Shown here piece by piece: positions 41,072 through 49,582 of a stretch of 64,000 nt of DNA. The notes below the pieces were generated by a model that searched no databases, had not been told where the DNA came from, and saw only the letters and a list, made by a program, of their open reading frames with translations. The translations under genes were made by a program, and so were the position numbers. Positions within the stretch are counted from its first letter, which is position 1. Each line of letters begins with the position of its first letter. The DNA lies in assembly GCA_017427685.1 (NCBI GenBank), contig JAFRSH010000049.1:62001-126000 (forward strand), written 5' to 3'. The stretch comes from Lachnospiraceae bacterium. Its GTDB lineage: Bacteria; Bacillota; Clostridia; Lachnospirales; Lachnospiraceae.

Positions 41072-41272
41072 ATGGCAAGCGTTTATACGACAGTTGCCGG
41101 GGATATATGGGATAAGATAGCTAAAGAGGTGTACGGTTCAGAGACCTACACCTCTTTCCTTATGGCTAACAACCAGAAATACATAAACTATTTCGTATTT
41201 CCTGCCGGCGTTCAGTTGGATATTAAGGATTTACCGGAGGAGGAAAGCACCCTCCCGGAATGGAGGCAGTAG
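41072..41272 (+). CDS. Tail protein X, LysM-like
   Basis: The 66-residue protein VYTTVAGDIWDKIAKEVYGS...VFPAGVQLDI is a small LysM-like P2 gpX. It links tape measure and hub. Directly followed by the gpD-like hub gene. Confidence 0.88.
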   Translation: MASVYTTVAGDIWDKIAKEVYGSETYTSFLMANNQKYINYFVFPAGVQLDIKDLPEEESTLPEWRQ

Positions 41273-42814
41273 ATGGCATCACCGAGGCAGGTCGCAGTTG
41301 AAATAACATACGACGGAACAGCGAAAAAGGTCGTAGCGCAAGCAGTAGAAGCTACTACCGGAGCGAAGGCAAGCGACGGAACGACCTATACGGTTGTTCG
41401 CGGAGACTGCCTCTGGAACATAGCAAAGCGCTTTTTAGGAAGCGGCACGAAGTACACGCTGATCTACGACGCAAACAAAGACACAATAGAAAACACGGCA
41501 AAGGCACACGGTAAAGCGAGTTCGGATCACGGCCACTGGATCTGGCCGGGAGAAGTTCTTGCAATTCCCGGGCAGGAGAAGAAGGCCGAGACCACGACGC
41601 AAACAAAGGTCGAGACTACCGGCAATTCAAACCCTGCTTTAGGAAGCAAGATAGAACAGCAGCTTACGGGCTTTACCTATACCGACGTTGCCAGCGGTCA
41701 GAGCGATTCTGTGTCGATTACGATGCACGACATAGGCCACGAATGGATGGGCAAGCTCATGCCGAAGCGCGGCGCGGACATAGGAGCAAAGATCAAGCCG
41801 AAAGAGTACGACGGCTTGAAGGCTTTCAACTGCGGAACATTCATTCTTGATGATATTTCCTTTTCAGGAAAGCCTACAAACTGTGTCTTAGGCGGAGTGA
41901 GTGTGCCTGCTATGGACGATTTTAAGAGCCTCCCGGTTACAAAGACATGGGAGAAAACGACCATACAGGAGATCGCTTCTGAAATAGCGAAGGCAGCAGG
42001 TGTGTCGCTTCACTACGACGCAGACAAGATCCAGATAGCAGAGCTTGAACAGAGCAGCCAGACAAACAGCGCTTTTCTTTATTCCCTCTGCGACAAATAC
42101 GGGCTTGCCTTGAAGGTCTATAATCATAAGCTCGTAATATTCGACATTGTAGCATACGAGGAAAAGAAAGCAGTTGCTACCATTTCAGAAACAGACATGA
42201 CGAAGTGGTCGTACAATACGACCGTTGACGGAACTTACACAGGCGTAAGCCTTAACTATACGGATCCGGACACAGACAGCTCGATCAACGTTACGATGGG
42301 CAAGAAGGGCAGAATGTATTCTTTGAATACGCAGGCTTCAAGCCGTTACGACGCGGAGCTGCAGGCGGCGGCAAAAGTCAATTCGGCGAACCGCTCCATT
42401 GAAACGCTTGATATTACGATCAGGGCGCGTTCAGGTATTGTAGCCTCACAGTGCATCCAGATCACAGGCCTCGGAAAGATAGACGGCAAGTATTACATTG
42501 ACAAGGCAAAGCACGACATCGGAAATAAAGGCTATACAATAGGGCTTTCGCTTCACAAAGTACAGGAAGCTATAAAGGTTACGCAGCCGGTTAAGACGGC
42601 AGCGTCAACGGGAGGCCAGAGCTACACCGTTGTTTCAGGCGATACCTTGTGGGGCATTTCAAAGAAATTCTACGGCACCGGCACGAAGTACAACATCATA
42701 TACGAGGCGAACAAAGACATTATAGAAGCGACTGCCAAACAGCACGGCAAGAAGTCCAGCGACAACGGACACTGGATCTGGCCGGGAGAAACATTTACGA
42801 TACCGGAGGCGTAG
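41273..42814 (+). CDS. Tail hub protein, GpD-like, with two LysM modules
   Basis: The 513-residue hub resembles P2 gpD (FTYTDVASGQSDSVSITM, SLHKVQEAIK). It carries a LysM module near the N-terminus (about 38-95; TYTVVRGDCLWNIAKRFLGS) and another at the C-terminus (about 448-513; SYTVVSGDTLWGISKKFYGT). Two peptidoglycan-binding modules on a hub are more than the classic P2 protein has, and may help the tail tip engage the Gram-positive wall. Confidence 0.9.
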   Translation: MASPRQVAVEITYDGTAKKVVAQAVEATTGAKASDGTTYTVVRGDCLWNIAKRFLGSGTKYTLIYDANKDTIENTAKAHGKASSDHGHWIWPGEVLAIPGQEKKAETTTQTKVETTGNSNPALGSKIEQQLTGFTYTDVASGQSDSVSITMHDIGHEWMGKLMPKRGADIGAKIKPKEYDGLKAFNCGTFILDDISFSGKPTNCVLGGVSVPAMDDFKSLPVTKTWEKTTIQEIASEIAKAAGVSLHYDADKIQIAELEQSSQTNSAFLYSLCDKYGLALKVYNHKLVIFDIVAYEEKKAVATISETDMTKWSYNTTVDGTYTGVSLNYTDPDTDSSINVTMGKKGRMYSLNTQASSRYDAELQAAAKVNSANRSIETLDITIRARSGIVASQCIQITGLGKIDGKYYIDKAKHDIGNKGYTIGLSLHKVQEAIKVTQPVKTAASTGGQSYTVVSGDTLWGISKKFYGTGTKYNIIYEANKDIIEATAKQHGKKSSDNGHWIWPGETFTIPEA

Positions 42815-42817
42815 CTT

Positions 42818-43294
42818 ATGAGAATGAGAATAGGCAAGGTAACACAGGTTTTCCCGAGTACCGGGAAAATGAAGGTTCTTTACGAGGACGAGAACAACGC
42901 TTCCTTACAGCTTTCGATGCTTACCATGAATAACGAGTATTCAATGCCGAAGGTCGGCGACCGGGTACTTACGATGCACATGGAGAACGGAAGCAGTAAA
43001 GGTTTTGTCCTCGGAACATATTACGGAGGCGGCACGCAACCGAAAGCTAATTCAGGCTACCGCAAGGACTACGGAGGCGGCGCGTATGCCACTGTAAAGA
43101 GCGGAGGGTATAAATTATCGGCTGGAAGTATAGAGCTTGTTGTGGGCGATTCTGATGCGTTACAGAGCATAGTCATAAACGACGAAGGAATAACCTTTAA
43201 GTGCCCTTACGGAGAAGAAACCTTCGAGAACATTCTGAAACGGTTAGAGCGGATAGAGGATCTACTCGGATTGCCGCACACGATACCGTCATAA
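42818..43294 (+). CDS. Baseplate spike protein V-like
   Basis: The 158-residue protein has an OB-like start (RIGKVTQVFPSTGKMKVLYE, MPKVGDRVLTMHMENG) and a beta-helical end, consistent with gpV/gp5-type baseplate spike proteins. Located after gpD as in P2-like tails. Confidence 0.85.
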   Translation: MRMRIGKVTQVFPSTGKMKVLYEDENNASLQLSMLTMNNEYSMPKVGDRVLTMHMENGSSKGFVLGTYYGGGTQPKANSGYRKDYGGGAYATVKSGGYKLSAGSIELVVGDSDALQSIVINDEGITFKCPYGEETFENILKRLERIEDLLGLPHTIPS

Positions 43295-43307
43295 AGGAGT
43301 TGATGAT

Positions 43308-43706
43308 ATGGCACAGATCGGGAATTTAGGGAAGCTGATTACCTTTGAGGTAAGCAGCAAGAAGGTCCTTACATTCAATGGGATGCAGCGCAACGTTTCA
43401 GGCAGATGGGCGCAGCATGACATAATCGGGAGCAAGCCTGTGTCGGAGTTTTTAGGACCCGGACAGCAGAAGGTTACGCTCCCGATTTTCATTACGGTTA
43501 TGCACGGGGTAAAGCCCCGGAAAACCCTTGAAAAGTTGGAGAAGGCAGCGGAGAAGGGAACGCCTTACACCTTTGTAATAGGCGGCAAAAAAGTAGGATC
43601 TAATCAGTGGGTCGTTGAGCAGGTAAGCGAGACATGGGGCGAGATCATAGACGACGGCAAACTACTTTCCGCACACCTTAACCTCACTCTTTCAGAATAC
43701 GTATAA
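43308..43706 (+). CDS. Tail protein U-like
   Basis: The 132-residue protein matches P2 gpU-type tail proteins (GNLGKLITFEVSSKKVLTFN, WAQHDIIGSKPVSEFLGPG). It probably participates in tail assembly near the tube end. The gene order V-U-W-J-I is a rearranged P2 layout. Confidence 0.85.
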   Translation: MAQIGNLGKLITFEVSSKKVLTFNGMQRNVSGRWAQHDIIGSKPVSEFLGPGQQKVTLPIFITVMHGVKPRKTLEKLEKAAEKGTPYTFVIGGKKVGSNQWVVEQVSETWGEIIDDGKLLSAHLNLTLSEYV

Positions 43707-43718
43707 AGGAGGCAGGGT

Positions 43719-44027
43719 ATGAAGCAGTTTGTAGACGGAGATTCAGAAGGCTTCGCGCCGGACGAGTTCGAGGACATAAAGATGTGCCTTGAAACCCTGC
43801 TTGCCGTTAGAGCAGGAAGCCAGCCCCTCGACAGGGAGCTGGGGATTGATTACGAGAGGATAGTCGGTTATCCGCTTGATGTAGCGAAAAATATGCTTTC
43901 CCTTGAAATCATTGAAAAGGTTGAACGATACGAGCCGAGAGTTGAAGTAACCTCGATCACGTTCACAGGCGACGCAGAGGACGGACAGCTTGTGCCGCAC
44001 GTACATTTTGTAAAGGCAGGAGGATGA
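43719..44027 (+). CDS. Baseplate wedge protein W (gp25-like)
   Basis: The 102-residue acidic protein has the gp25-type core (LETLLAVRAGSQPLDRELGI, VERYEPRVEVTSI). It forms part of the baseplate wedge. Confidence 0.88.
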   Translation: MKQFVDGDSEGFAPDEFEDIKMCLETLLAVRAGSQPLDRELGIDYERIVGYPLDVAKNMLSLEIIEKVERYEPRVEVTSITFTGDAEDGQLVPHVHFVKAGG

Positions 44028-44031
44028 GGAG

Positions 44032-45180
44032 ATGAGCGATTTTAATACAGATAACTTCCCGGACATAAGTTTTATTGAGGATAGCACGATAGACGATGTT
44101 CTGACAGCCATGATCAACGACTACCTCGACAAATACGAGGAGATCACCGGAGAGAGGATATCGCTCGCGAAGGCTAACCCTTACCGCCTTATTATGTACG
44201 CAAGCGCAGTTCAGATTTATCAGGCTATGCAATACGCAGATTACGCCGGAAAAATGAGCTTCCTTACATACGCAAACGGATCCTTCCTTGACAACCTCGC
44301 AGCGCTCCGGGGAATTTCCCGAAGGCAGGCAACGGCAGCGAAAACGACCTTGCAATTTTCCATAGCTGCCGCCATTGGATCCGCAGTAGCAATACCTGCA
44401 GGAACGAGGGTAACGAACGGAAATGATGTTTATTTCGCTACGGATGAGTACGCAGAGATAGCTGCAGGAGAGACAAGCGTTACCGTTTCAGCTACCTGTA
44501 CAGAGGCAGGAGCCGGAGGAACAGGGTTTGCGGCAGGCGAGTTTTCAACGCTTGTAAATACCATAGCTTACATTACCGCAGTAACGAACACAACAGAGAC
44601 TTACGGCGGCGCAGAGGTTGAGACAGACGACGAGCTGAAGGAGAGGATCTACGAAGCCCCGGGCGGCTATTCCACTACGGGTCCTAACGACGCTTATGTT
44701 TTCCACACAAAGAACGCGGCTCCCAACATAGGAGATGTTTACGTTACTTCGGAAAACGCGGGTGAGGTTGACGTTTATATCATCATGGACGACGGATCGC
44801 TCCCGAGCGCTTCCGTTATTTCTGATGTTGAGGACTACTTGAACGACCGGACAATAAGGCCACTTACAGATCAGGTTTCCGTGAAAGCTCCGACAGCTTC
44901 CACCTACAACATAAACATTACCTACTACATAGCGGCGAGCGACACTTCGGCTGTGTCTACCATTCAGGCAGACGTAGCATCGGCTGTGTCCGCTTACAAC
45001 ATCTGGCAAACTGAAAAGATCGGCCGGGATATTAACCCTTCCGTTCTGGTTCAGAAAGTTATGGAAGCCGGAGCAAAGCGAGTAGTAGTTACCTCCCCCA
45101 CATACACGGCGCTTAACGAAAGCACGGTAGCAGCGACCGGAACCGTGACCGTTACTTACGGTGGGGTAGAGAATGATTGA
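44032..45180 (+). CDS. Baseplate protein J
   Basis: The 382-residue protein is a P2 gpJ-like baseplate protein: FIEDSTIDDVLTAMINDYLD at the N-terminus, GSFLDNLAALRGISRRQATA in the middle and TDDELKERIYEAPGGYSTTG further on. The last 8 nt overlap gene I. Confidence 0.92.
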   Translation: MSDFNTDNFPDISFIEDSTIDDVLTAMINDYLDKYEEITGERISLAKANPYRLIMYASAVQIYQAMQYADYAGKMSFLTYANGSFLDNLAALRGISRRQATAAKTTLQFSIAAAIGSAVAIPAGTRVTNGNDVYFATDEYAEIAAGETSVTVSATCTEAGAGGTGFAAGEFSTLVNTIAYITAVTNTTETYGGAEVETDDELKERIYEAPGGYSTTGPNDAYVFHTKNAAPNIGDVYVTSENAGEVDVYIIMDDGSLPSASVISDVEDYLNDRTIRPLTDQVSVKAPTASTYNINITYYIAASDTSAVSTIQADVASAVSAYNIWQTEKIGRDINPSVLVQKVMEAGAKRVVVTSPTYTALNESTVAATGTVTVTYGGVEND

Positions 45181-45907
45181 GTTAAAAGACAGCCAGATCG
45201 CGCAGATAACGCCCGATTATTTCAAAGAAAAGACCGAGGTTAAGTGTTTATCATACGCACTGCAGAAGGCCACGCAGAAGCTAATTAAGTATTGCCAGAG
45301 CATAGGCGTATTTGCCATGATCGACAACGCCTCCGACGAGGTATTAGACCTTCTGGCCGTAGAGCTTAACACACAGTATTACGACACGAGCCTCGACATT
45401 CAGAATAAGCGAGACCTGATAAAGGGAACGCTTGTATGGTATCAGACTTCCGGCACGCCCAGCGCGGTCGAGGAGCTTATAACTGCAGTATTCGGCGAAG
45501 GCAAGGTTGAGGAGTGGTTCGAGTACGGCGACAGCCCGTACTACTTCAAGATCAAGACGAATGCCCAGCTTACGCCGGACATTGTAGCACGCTTTCGGAA
45601 GATCATCGAAAGAGTAAAGAATGCCCGGTCTCACATGAGAAACATTGAGATTGACCGAGAGATCGACGTTACAGAGAAGGTAGCAATAGGAGCCTTTTCT
45701 GAACCCGAGATACCTATTACAAACGGCTACGAGACCGCATCGAGCATAAGCCTCGGCGGACACTTCGCAGCGGTAACAATAAGCGAGCCGGAGAGAACGA
45801 TTATCCCGGTAAATCCCGACAGGGAAGCACAAGTGAACGGAACGGCGAAACACGGTATAGCGGTTACGGCAATGCCGATCATACCTATTGTCGCTGGTTC
45901 AGAATAA
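45173..45907 (+). CDS. Tail protein I-like
   Basis: The 244-residue protein is P2 gpI-like (FAMIDNASDEVLDLLAVELN, DLIKGTLVWYQTSGTPSAVE). It connects the baseplate to tail fibres. A C-terminal extension (about 175-244) of short repeats is extra. Confidence 0.88.
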   Translation: MIELKDSQIAQITPDYFKEKTEVKCLSYALQKATQKLIKYCQSIGVFAMIDNASDEVLDLLAVELNTQYYDTSLDIQNKRDLIKGTLVWYQTSGTPSAVEELITAVFGEGKVEEWFEYGDSPYYFKIKTNAQLTPDIVARFRKIIERVKNARSHMRNIEIDREIDVTEKVAIGAFSEPEIPITNGYETASSISLGGHFAAVTISEPERTIIPVNPDREAQVNGTAKHGIAVTAMPIIPIVAGSE

Positions 45908-45934
45908 AAACAAATTCAAAGGAGGAGCATTAAC

Positions 45935-46489
45935 ATGGCTGGAGTATTCGACAGAACCGCCCTAACCGCAAAAGGCCAAGCCATGCTTGCAAAAGCACAG
46001 GCGAACATCTGCAATATAGAGTTCACCCGAGCGGTCACAGGTAACGGCTCTTACGCAGCAGGCGAGGACTTGACGAGCAAAACAGCTCTGAAAAGCCAGA
46101 AGCAGACCTTTTCCCTTAACACGGTAACGGTCTGGAACAGCACCTACGTAGACGTGAAATTCATTATCACAAACTACAAGGGGCCGGGTGACTATTTAAC
46201 ACAGGGGTACAACGTAACAGAAGTAGGCTTGTACGCCAACGATCCGGATGAGGGAGAGATTCTTTACTGCATAGCCGTAGCAGCAACGAACCAGTGGGAT
46301 TATATGCCGTCCTACGATAACCTCGTACCCACCAAGATCACAGTTAACCTTATGGCAGAGGTTGACAACGCGGACACCGTAACCATTGAGATGCCTAACA
46401 GAATGTACTTGTACGACAACAACACCGGAGACAAGTACGAGCTCGGCATTGAGAACGGACTTTTGTACTACGAGGAGGTAGAAGAATAA
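45935..46489 (+). CDS. Tail fibre-associated protein
   Basis: The 184-residue protein starts like phage tail fibre N-terminal domains (MAGVFDRTALTAKGQAMLAK, CNIEFTRAVTGNGSY) and is beta-rich afterwards. It lies between the baseplate gene I and the DGR target gene, so it may anchor the variable adhesin to the tail. Its last base overlaps the next ATG. Confidence 0.75.
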   Translation: MAGVFDRTALTAKGQAMLAKAQANICNIEFTRAVTGNGSYAAGEDLTSKTALKSQKQTFSLNTVTVWNSTYVDVKFIITNYKGPGDYLTQGYNVTEVGLYANDPDEGEILYCIAVAATNQWDYMPSYDNLVPTKITVNLMAEVDNADTVTIEMPNRMYLYDNNTGDKYELGIENGLLYYEEVEE

Positions 46490-47736
46490 TGGGAAAGACA
46501 TTTATAGCGGACAAGGCGACGCTTGACAAGGTATGGGATGCTGTGTCGGCAGACGGCATCTACGGTTTCATTGAGCATCAGAGTGTGCTTTCGCCTTCGG
46601 AGCGCATTGAGTACATCGGACTCAACAAGAACTTTACGCCCTTGACAGTAGACAAGTCAACAGGCGCAGTTAACTACGGAAGCTGGGGAGATTTCCCCAT
46701 CATCAAGGCGAACAAGCCGTGGATGGTTAAGGACGACGGAACCCCCGATTACCGCCTTGACGAATCAGACTACACCAAGAAAGAGGACGGAACCGCGTCC
46801 GACGTAGCTAACACTTCTTACGCAGGCGGCGCGTTCTCATGGCTTATGAAGATCTACAAGCAGGAATACCTTGTAGGCGACGACAGATACGTTAAGTTCA
46901 GTTTCAGCCCTCGCGACGGTTTCGAGCCTGTAGGTTTCGTTGACAGCTCCAACAAAGAGCTTGAAGGCGTATGGATCCCCATGTTCTACGGTTCCATCGT
47001 AAGCACGAAAATGACTTCGCTTTCAGGAACACAGCCTGCAGCAAGTAACCAGACATCCGCAGAAAAGACCGCCATTGATAACTTTAGCGCAAGAGCGAAG
47101 TTCCTCGGCGGACCTATCATCGGAACGATCATTGACCTTCTTCTGATGTTCGGTAAGGATTGCGACTTACAGGGCGTTTACGGAAAAGGAAATCAGGACG
47201 GCTACGACGCAACAGACCCTTACTATGGCGTTAAGGCTAACGCGGTAGTAGGCGGCGGACAGTTCTACGGAACAGCAGACGGCAAGAGCCTTAACAAGAT
47301 TTTCCACAGTATCGTTTTAGGCACTTACCAGCAGTGGATGAGAGACCCTTACACCGCTTGCGTAAGTGGAAAACTTTACGTTTCCAAGAACTACACTTAC
47401 GACATAAGCACACCTTCGTCCACATACGCAGCAGCCGGAATCGACTACACTTCTGTAGGAGATACAAGCTGGCATTACCCTCACAGGTACAGATCCGTTT
47501 CAGGTTTCGGAAACGTACCGGATGAACCTCCTTATAACGGAAGTACCGCGTTAGGTGGTTGTGACGGGTTTATCGTAAACGCCGGTATTACGGCGGTCGC
47601 CCTTCGGTTCGGTACTTGCGCCGGTGGCGCGATTGACGGCTTGCGCGCGTTCGATCTGAGCAGCGCAGCCACGACTGCGAGCTGGAACCTCGGCGCGGCC
47701 ATCCTTCTTTTGCCTCCTGCAGGTGTGTCCGCGTAA
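46489..47736 (+). CDS. DGR target protein (variable receptor-binding adhesin)
   Basis: The 415-residue protein follows the tail fibre gene. The C-terminal part reads as a DGR-type C-type-lectin-like fold (KFLGGPIIGTIIDLLLMFGK, WHYPHRYRSVSGFGNVPD, GGCDGFIVNAGITAVALRFG). Residues 368-404 are encoded by the variable repeat. The positions that differ from the template are clustered in codons that are AAT or AAC in TR, giving Thr, Ala, Gly, Ile, Asp and Ser here. The target is predicted to be at the tail tip and to determine host range. Confidence 0.93.
   Translation: MGKTFIADKATLDKVWDAVSADGIYGFIEHQSVLSPSERIEYIGLNKNFTPLTVDKSTGAVNYGSWGDFPIIKANKPWMVKDDGTPDYRLDESDYTKKEDGTASDVANTSYAGGAFSWLMKIYKQEYLVGDDRYVKFSFSPRDGFEPVGFVDSSNKELEGVWIPMFYGSIVSTKMTSLSGTQPAASNQTSAEKTAIDNFSARAKFLGGPIIGTIIDLLLMFGKDCDLQGVYGKGNQDGYDATDPYYGVKANAVVGGGQFYGTADGKSLNKIFHSIVLGTYQQWMRDPYTACVSGKLYVSKNYTYDISTPSSTYAAAGIDYTSVGDTSWHYPHRYRSVSGFGNVPDEPPYNGSTALGGCDGFIVNAGITAVALRFGTCAGGAIDGLRAFDLSSAATTASWNLGAAILLLPPAGVSA
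47592..47700 (+). repeat. DGR variable repeat (VR)
   Basis: 109 nt at the 3' end of the target gene, aligning without gaps to TR (47830-47938). Fourteen positions differ: 13 are adenines in TR (changed to C, G or T here) and one is C in TR, T in VR. It ends in the GC-only decamer CGGCGCGGCC shared with TR, a possible initiation-of-mutagenic-homing element. Confidence 0.97.
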
Positions 47737-47773
47737 GCGGAGACAACAGGGGGTCTGGGGGCTTTCCCCCAGA
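47728..47773 (+). other. Hairpins downstream of VR
   Basis: TCCGC-GTAA-GCGGA (47728-47741) begins 27 nt after VR with the TAA stop of the target gene in its loop. A stronger 8-bp stem TCTGGGGG-CTTT-CCCCCAGA (47754-47773) follows. Hairpins shortly after VR with a four-base loop are known to stimulate homing in the Bordetella DGR. That one has a different loop sequence, and no T-run follows here, so neither is an obvious terminator. Confidence 0.5.
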
Positions 47774-48132
47774 AGGAACTTACAGCAGAGGAAAATTAAA
47801 TAACAGGGGATGGGATCTGCGACAGCTGGGGCGGTCGCCCTTCGGTTCGGTAATTGCAACAATGGCGCGAATGACGGCTTGCGCGCGCTCAATCTGAACA
47901 ACACAGCCACGAATGCGAACTGGAACATCGGCGCGGCCTTTATCTATCTCATTACGGAAGATAAACAAAAATGCAGGTCCCGTTCCTGCACCGCTGACGG
48001 TTGAGACACCGTTTATCCGCTATTATTAGTTAGGGGAGTGGAAATTATTCCGATGCAGGACGCACGGTAAAGCGGTCGCACCTGCCGTGCGTAGGAGATA
48101 GAAGAAAAAATATCTTATAGGAGTATTCTTTC
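47774..48132 (+). ncRNA. DGR template RNA region
   Basis: This 359-nt non-coding stretch contains TR (47830-47938) and then structured sequence: ACGGT/ACCGT (about 48000-48013) and an 8-bp stem ACGCACGG (48060-48067) with CCGTGCGT (48085-48092). The RT gene starts at 48133. In studied DGRs the template RNA extends beyond TR and its 3' structure primes or binds the RT. The boundaries are estimates. Confidence 0.7.
47830..47938 (+). repeat. DGR template repeat (TR)
   Basis: 109 nt with about 25 adenines; 13 of these are substituted in VR. Its adenines are grouped in AAC/AAT codons when read in the VR frame, the arrangement that maximises amino-acid diversity without stop codons. It ends with the same GC decamer as VR. 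Confidence 0.97.
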
Positions 48133-49353
48133 ATGCGAAGGAAAGAGGACGAAAAGCTACTTACCACTTCCTCCGAACGGGGCGTGAAGCAGTACAAATA
48201 TCTGTATCGCCGTATGCTTGACGAAGGAAACATAAGAACAGCATACAAGAAACTGCGTAAGGGCAAAACCAAAAGGAAGGAAATACAGTATATAGACGCA
48301 CACCTTGACGAGGAAGTCGAGGCGATGCGCATCATGATCGAGAATACGAGACCGGGTGCAGAACACCCGGAGCTCGGTTACAAGCCGAGAAAAAGAAAAC
48401 CGAAGTACATAAGGGAACACGGCAAGAGGCGCACCATTTATATGCCAGAGATCCACGAGCAGTGGCTACACCACATTATAGTTTTGATATTAGAACCTAT
48501 AATTACAGCCACGGCTTACCCGTATTCCTGCGGCAGTTTTCCCGGAAGGGGAGCGCATTACGCAAAGAAGCGCCTTGTTTCATGGATCCGGCGCGGAAAA
48601 GGAATACGGAACTTCGCAAAGATCGATATACGGCATTTTTACGAGAGCGTCCGTATTGAGATTCTGATGAGAGAACTTACTATCAGGATCAAGGACGAGT
48701 GGTTTCTTCACGTTATCCGAGTGTGCCTTATAGGTTTCAAGAAGGGAATACCCCTCGGCTTTTACATTTCACAATGGCTCGCCAACTACCTGCTTGAACC
48801 GCTTGATTATTTCATAACCGTTACACTGGGCTTTCAGATAACGGAGCGGTACATGGACGACATAGTTATTATGGACGACAACAAGAAACGCCTACATACG
48901 GCTATTGCCAAAATAAAGCAATTCCTCGGACAGCGTTTCAGGTTGAAGCTAAAACGGACATGGCAGGTTTGCAAGTTCTGGTATTGCAAGGGCAAGCGGA
49001 TCGTAAAAGGAAAAGAAAAGCGCTGGATCATAGGCAGAGAGATTGATTACATGGGCTTTCTTTTCAGCAGAGAGCGGACGGGAATCCGCAAGAGCATAAT
49101 GCTTTCAGCTACAAGGCTTGCGGCGCGGATGGAGAAGCAGAAGGAACGCAGGCAAGGTTATTTCAAGCGGCACATAGAAGCCATGCTTTCATATATAGGC
49201 TGGTTTTCTTGTACCGATACTTACGCCTGCTACTACTTTTACATCAAGCCGTTTGTAAACGTAGGGAAGCTAAAGAAAATAATATCAAAATTAGACAGGA
49301 GGGCTAACCAAAATGAAAGAATGGAAACAGGAACGGTGTGCACAGCAGCCTGA
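48133..49353 (+). CDS. DGR reverse transcriptase
   Basis: The 406-residue enzyme carries the RT core: KIDIRHFYESV with catalytic Asp165, LGFYISQ at 208-214, YMDD at 240-243, and DYMGFLF near 306-312. The [LV]GxxxSQ motif is the hallmark separating DGR RTs from group II intron and retron RTs. A basic N-terminal domain (about 35-105, KKLRKGKTKRKE) suits template-RNA binding. It copies TR with error at adenines and the product replaces VR. No recognisable Avd accessory gene lies nearby. Confidence 0.96.
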   Translation: MRRKEDEKLLTTSSERGVKQYKYLYRRMLDEGNIRTAYKKLRKGKTKRKEIQYIDAHLDEEVEAMRIMIENTRPGAEHPELGYKPRKRKPKYIREHGKRRTIYMPEIHEQWLHHIIVLILEPIITATAYPYSCGSFPGRGAHYAKKRLVSWIRRGKGIRNFAKIDIRHFYESVRIEILMRELTIRIKDEWFLHVIRVCLIGFKKGIPLGFYISQWLANYLLEPLDYFITVTLGFQITERYMDDIVIMDDNKKRLHTAIAKIKQFLGQRFRLKLKRTWQVCKFWYCKGKRIVKGKEKRWIIGREIDYMGFLFSRERTGIRKSIMLSATRLAARMEKQKERRQGYFKRHIEAMLSYIGWFSCTDTYACYYFYIKPFVNVGKLKKIISKLDRRANQNERMETGTVCTAA

Positions 49354-49582
49354 AGCATTACAGCGCATCAGCAACGACACTTACATCCAGCGCCGCGACA
49401 TTCAGGAAGTAACCCATGAAGCGGACGAGGAAGCAGGAACCGAGGCTTACACCGAGTGGGTCTGCGAGAGCAGAGAGATCGGTGTTTCAGAGTACGAGAT
49501 GCTTAAAAGCGTTGAGGAAATAAACACCCAGAAAGCCATTGACGATTACACAGAGATGCTTATGGAGGAGGGAATCTTATGA
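49313..49582 (+). CDS. Unknown acidic protein after the RT
   Basis: An 89-residue acidic, helical protein (QRRDIQEVTHEADEEAGTEA) overlapping the RT 3' end by 41 nt. It lacks the length and basic four-helix pattern of DGR Avd proteins, and similar proteins occur near XkdX genes in phages without DGRs. Function unknown. Confidence 0.55.
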   Translation: MKEWKQERCAQQPEALQRISNDTYIQRRDIQEVTHEADEEAGTEAYTEWVCESREIGVSEYEMLKSVEEINTQKAIDDYTEMLMEEGIL

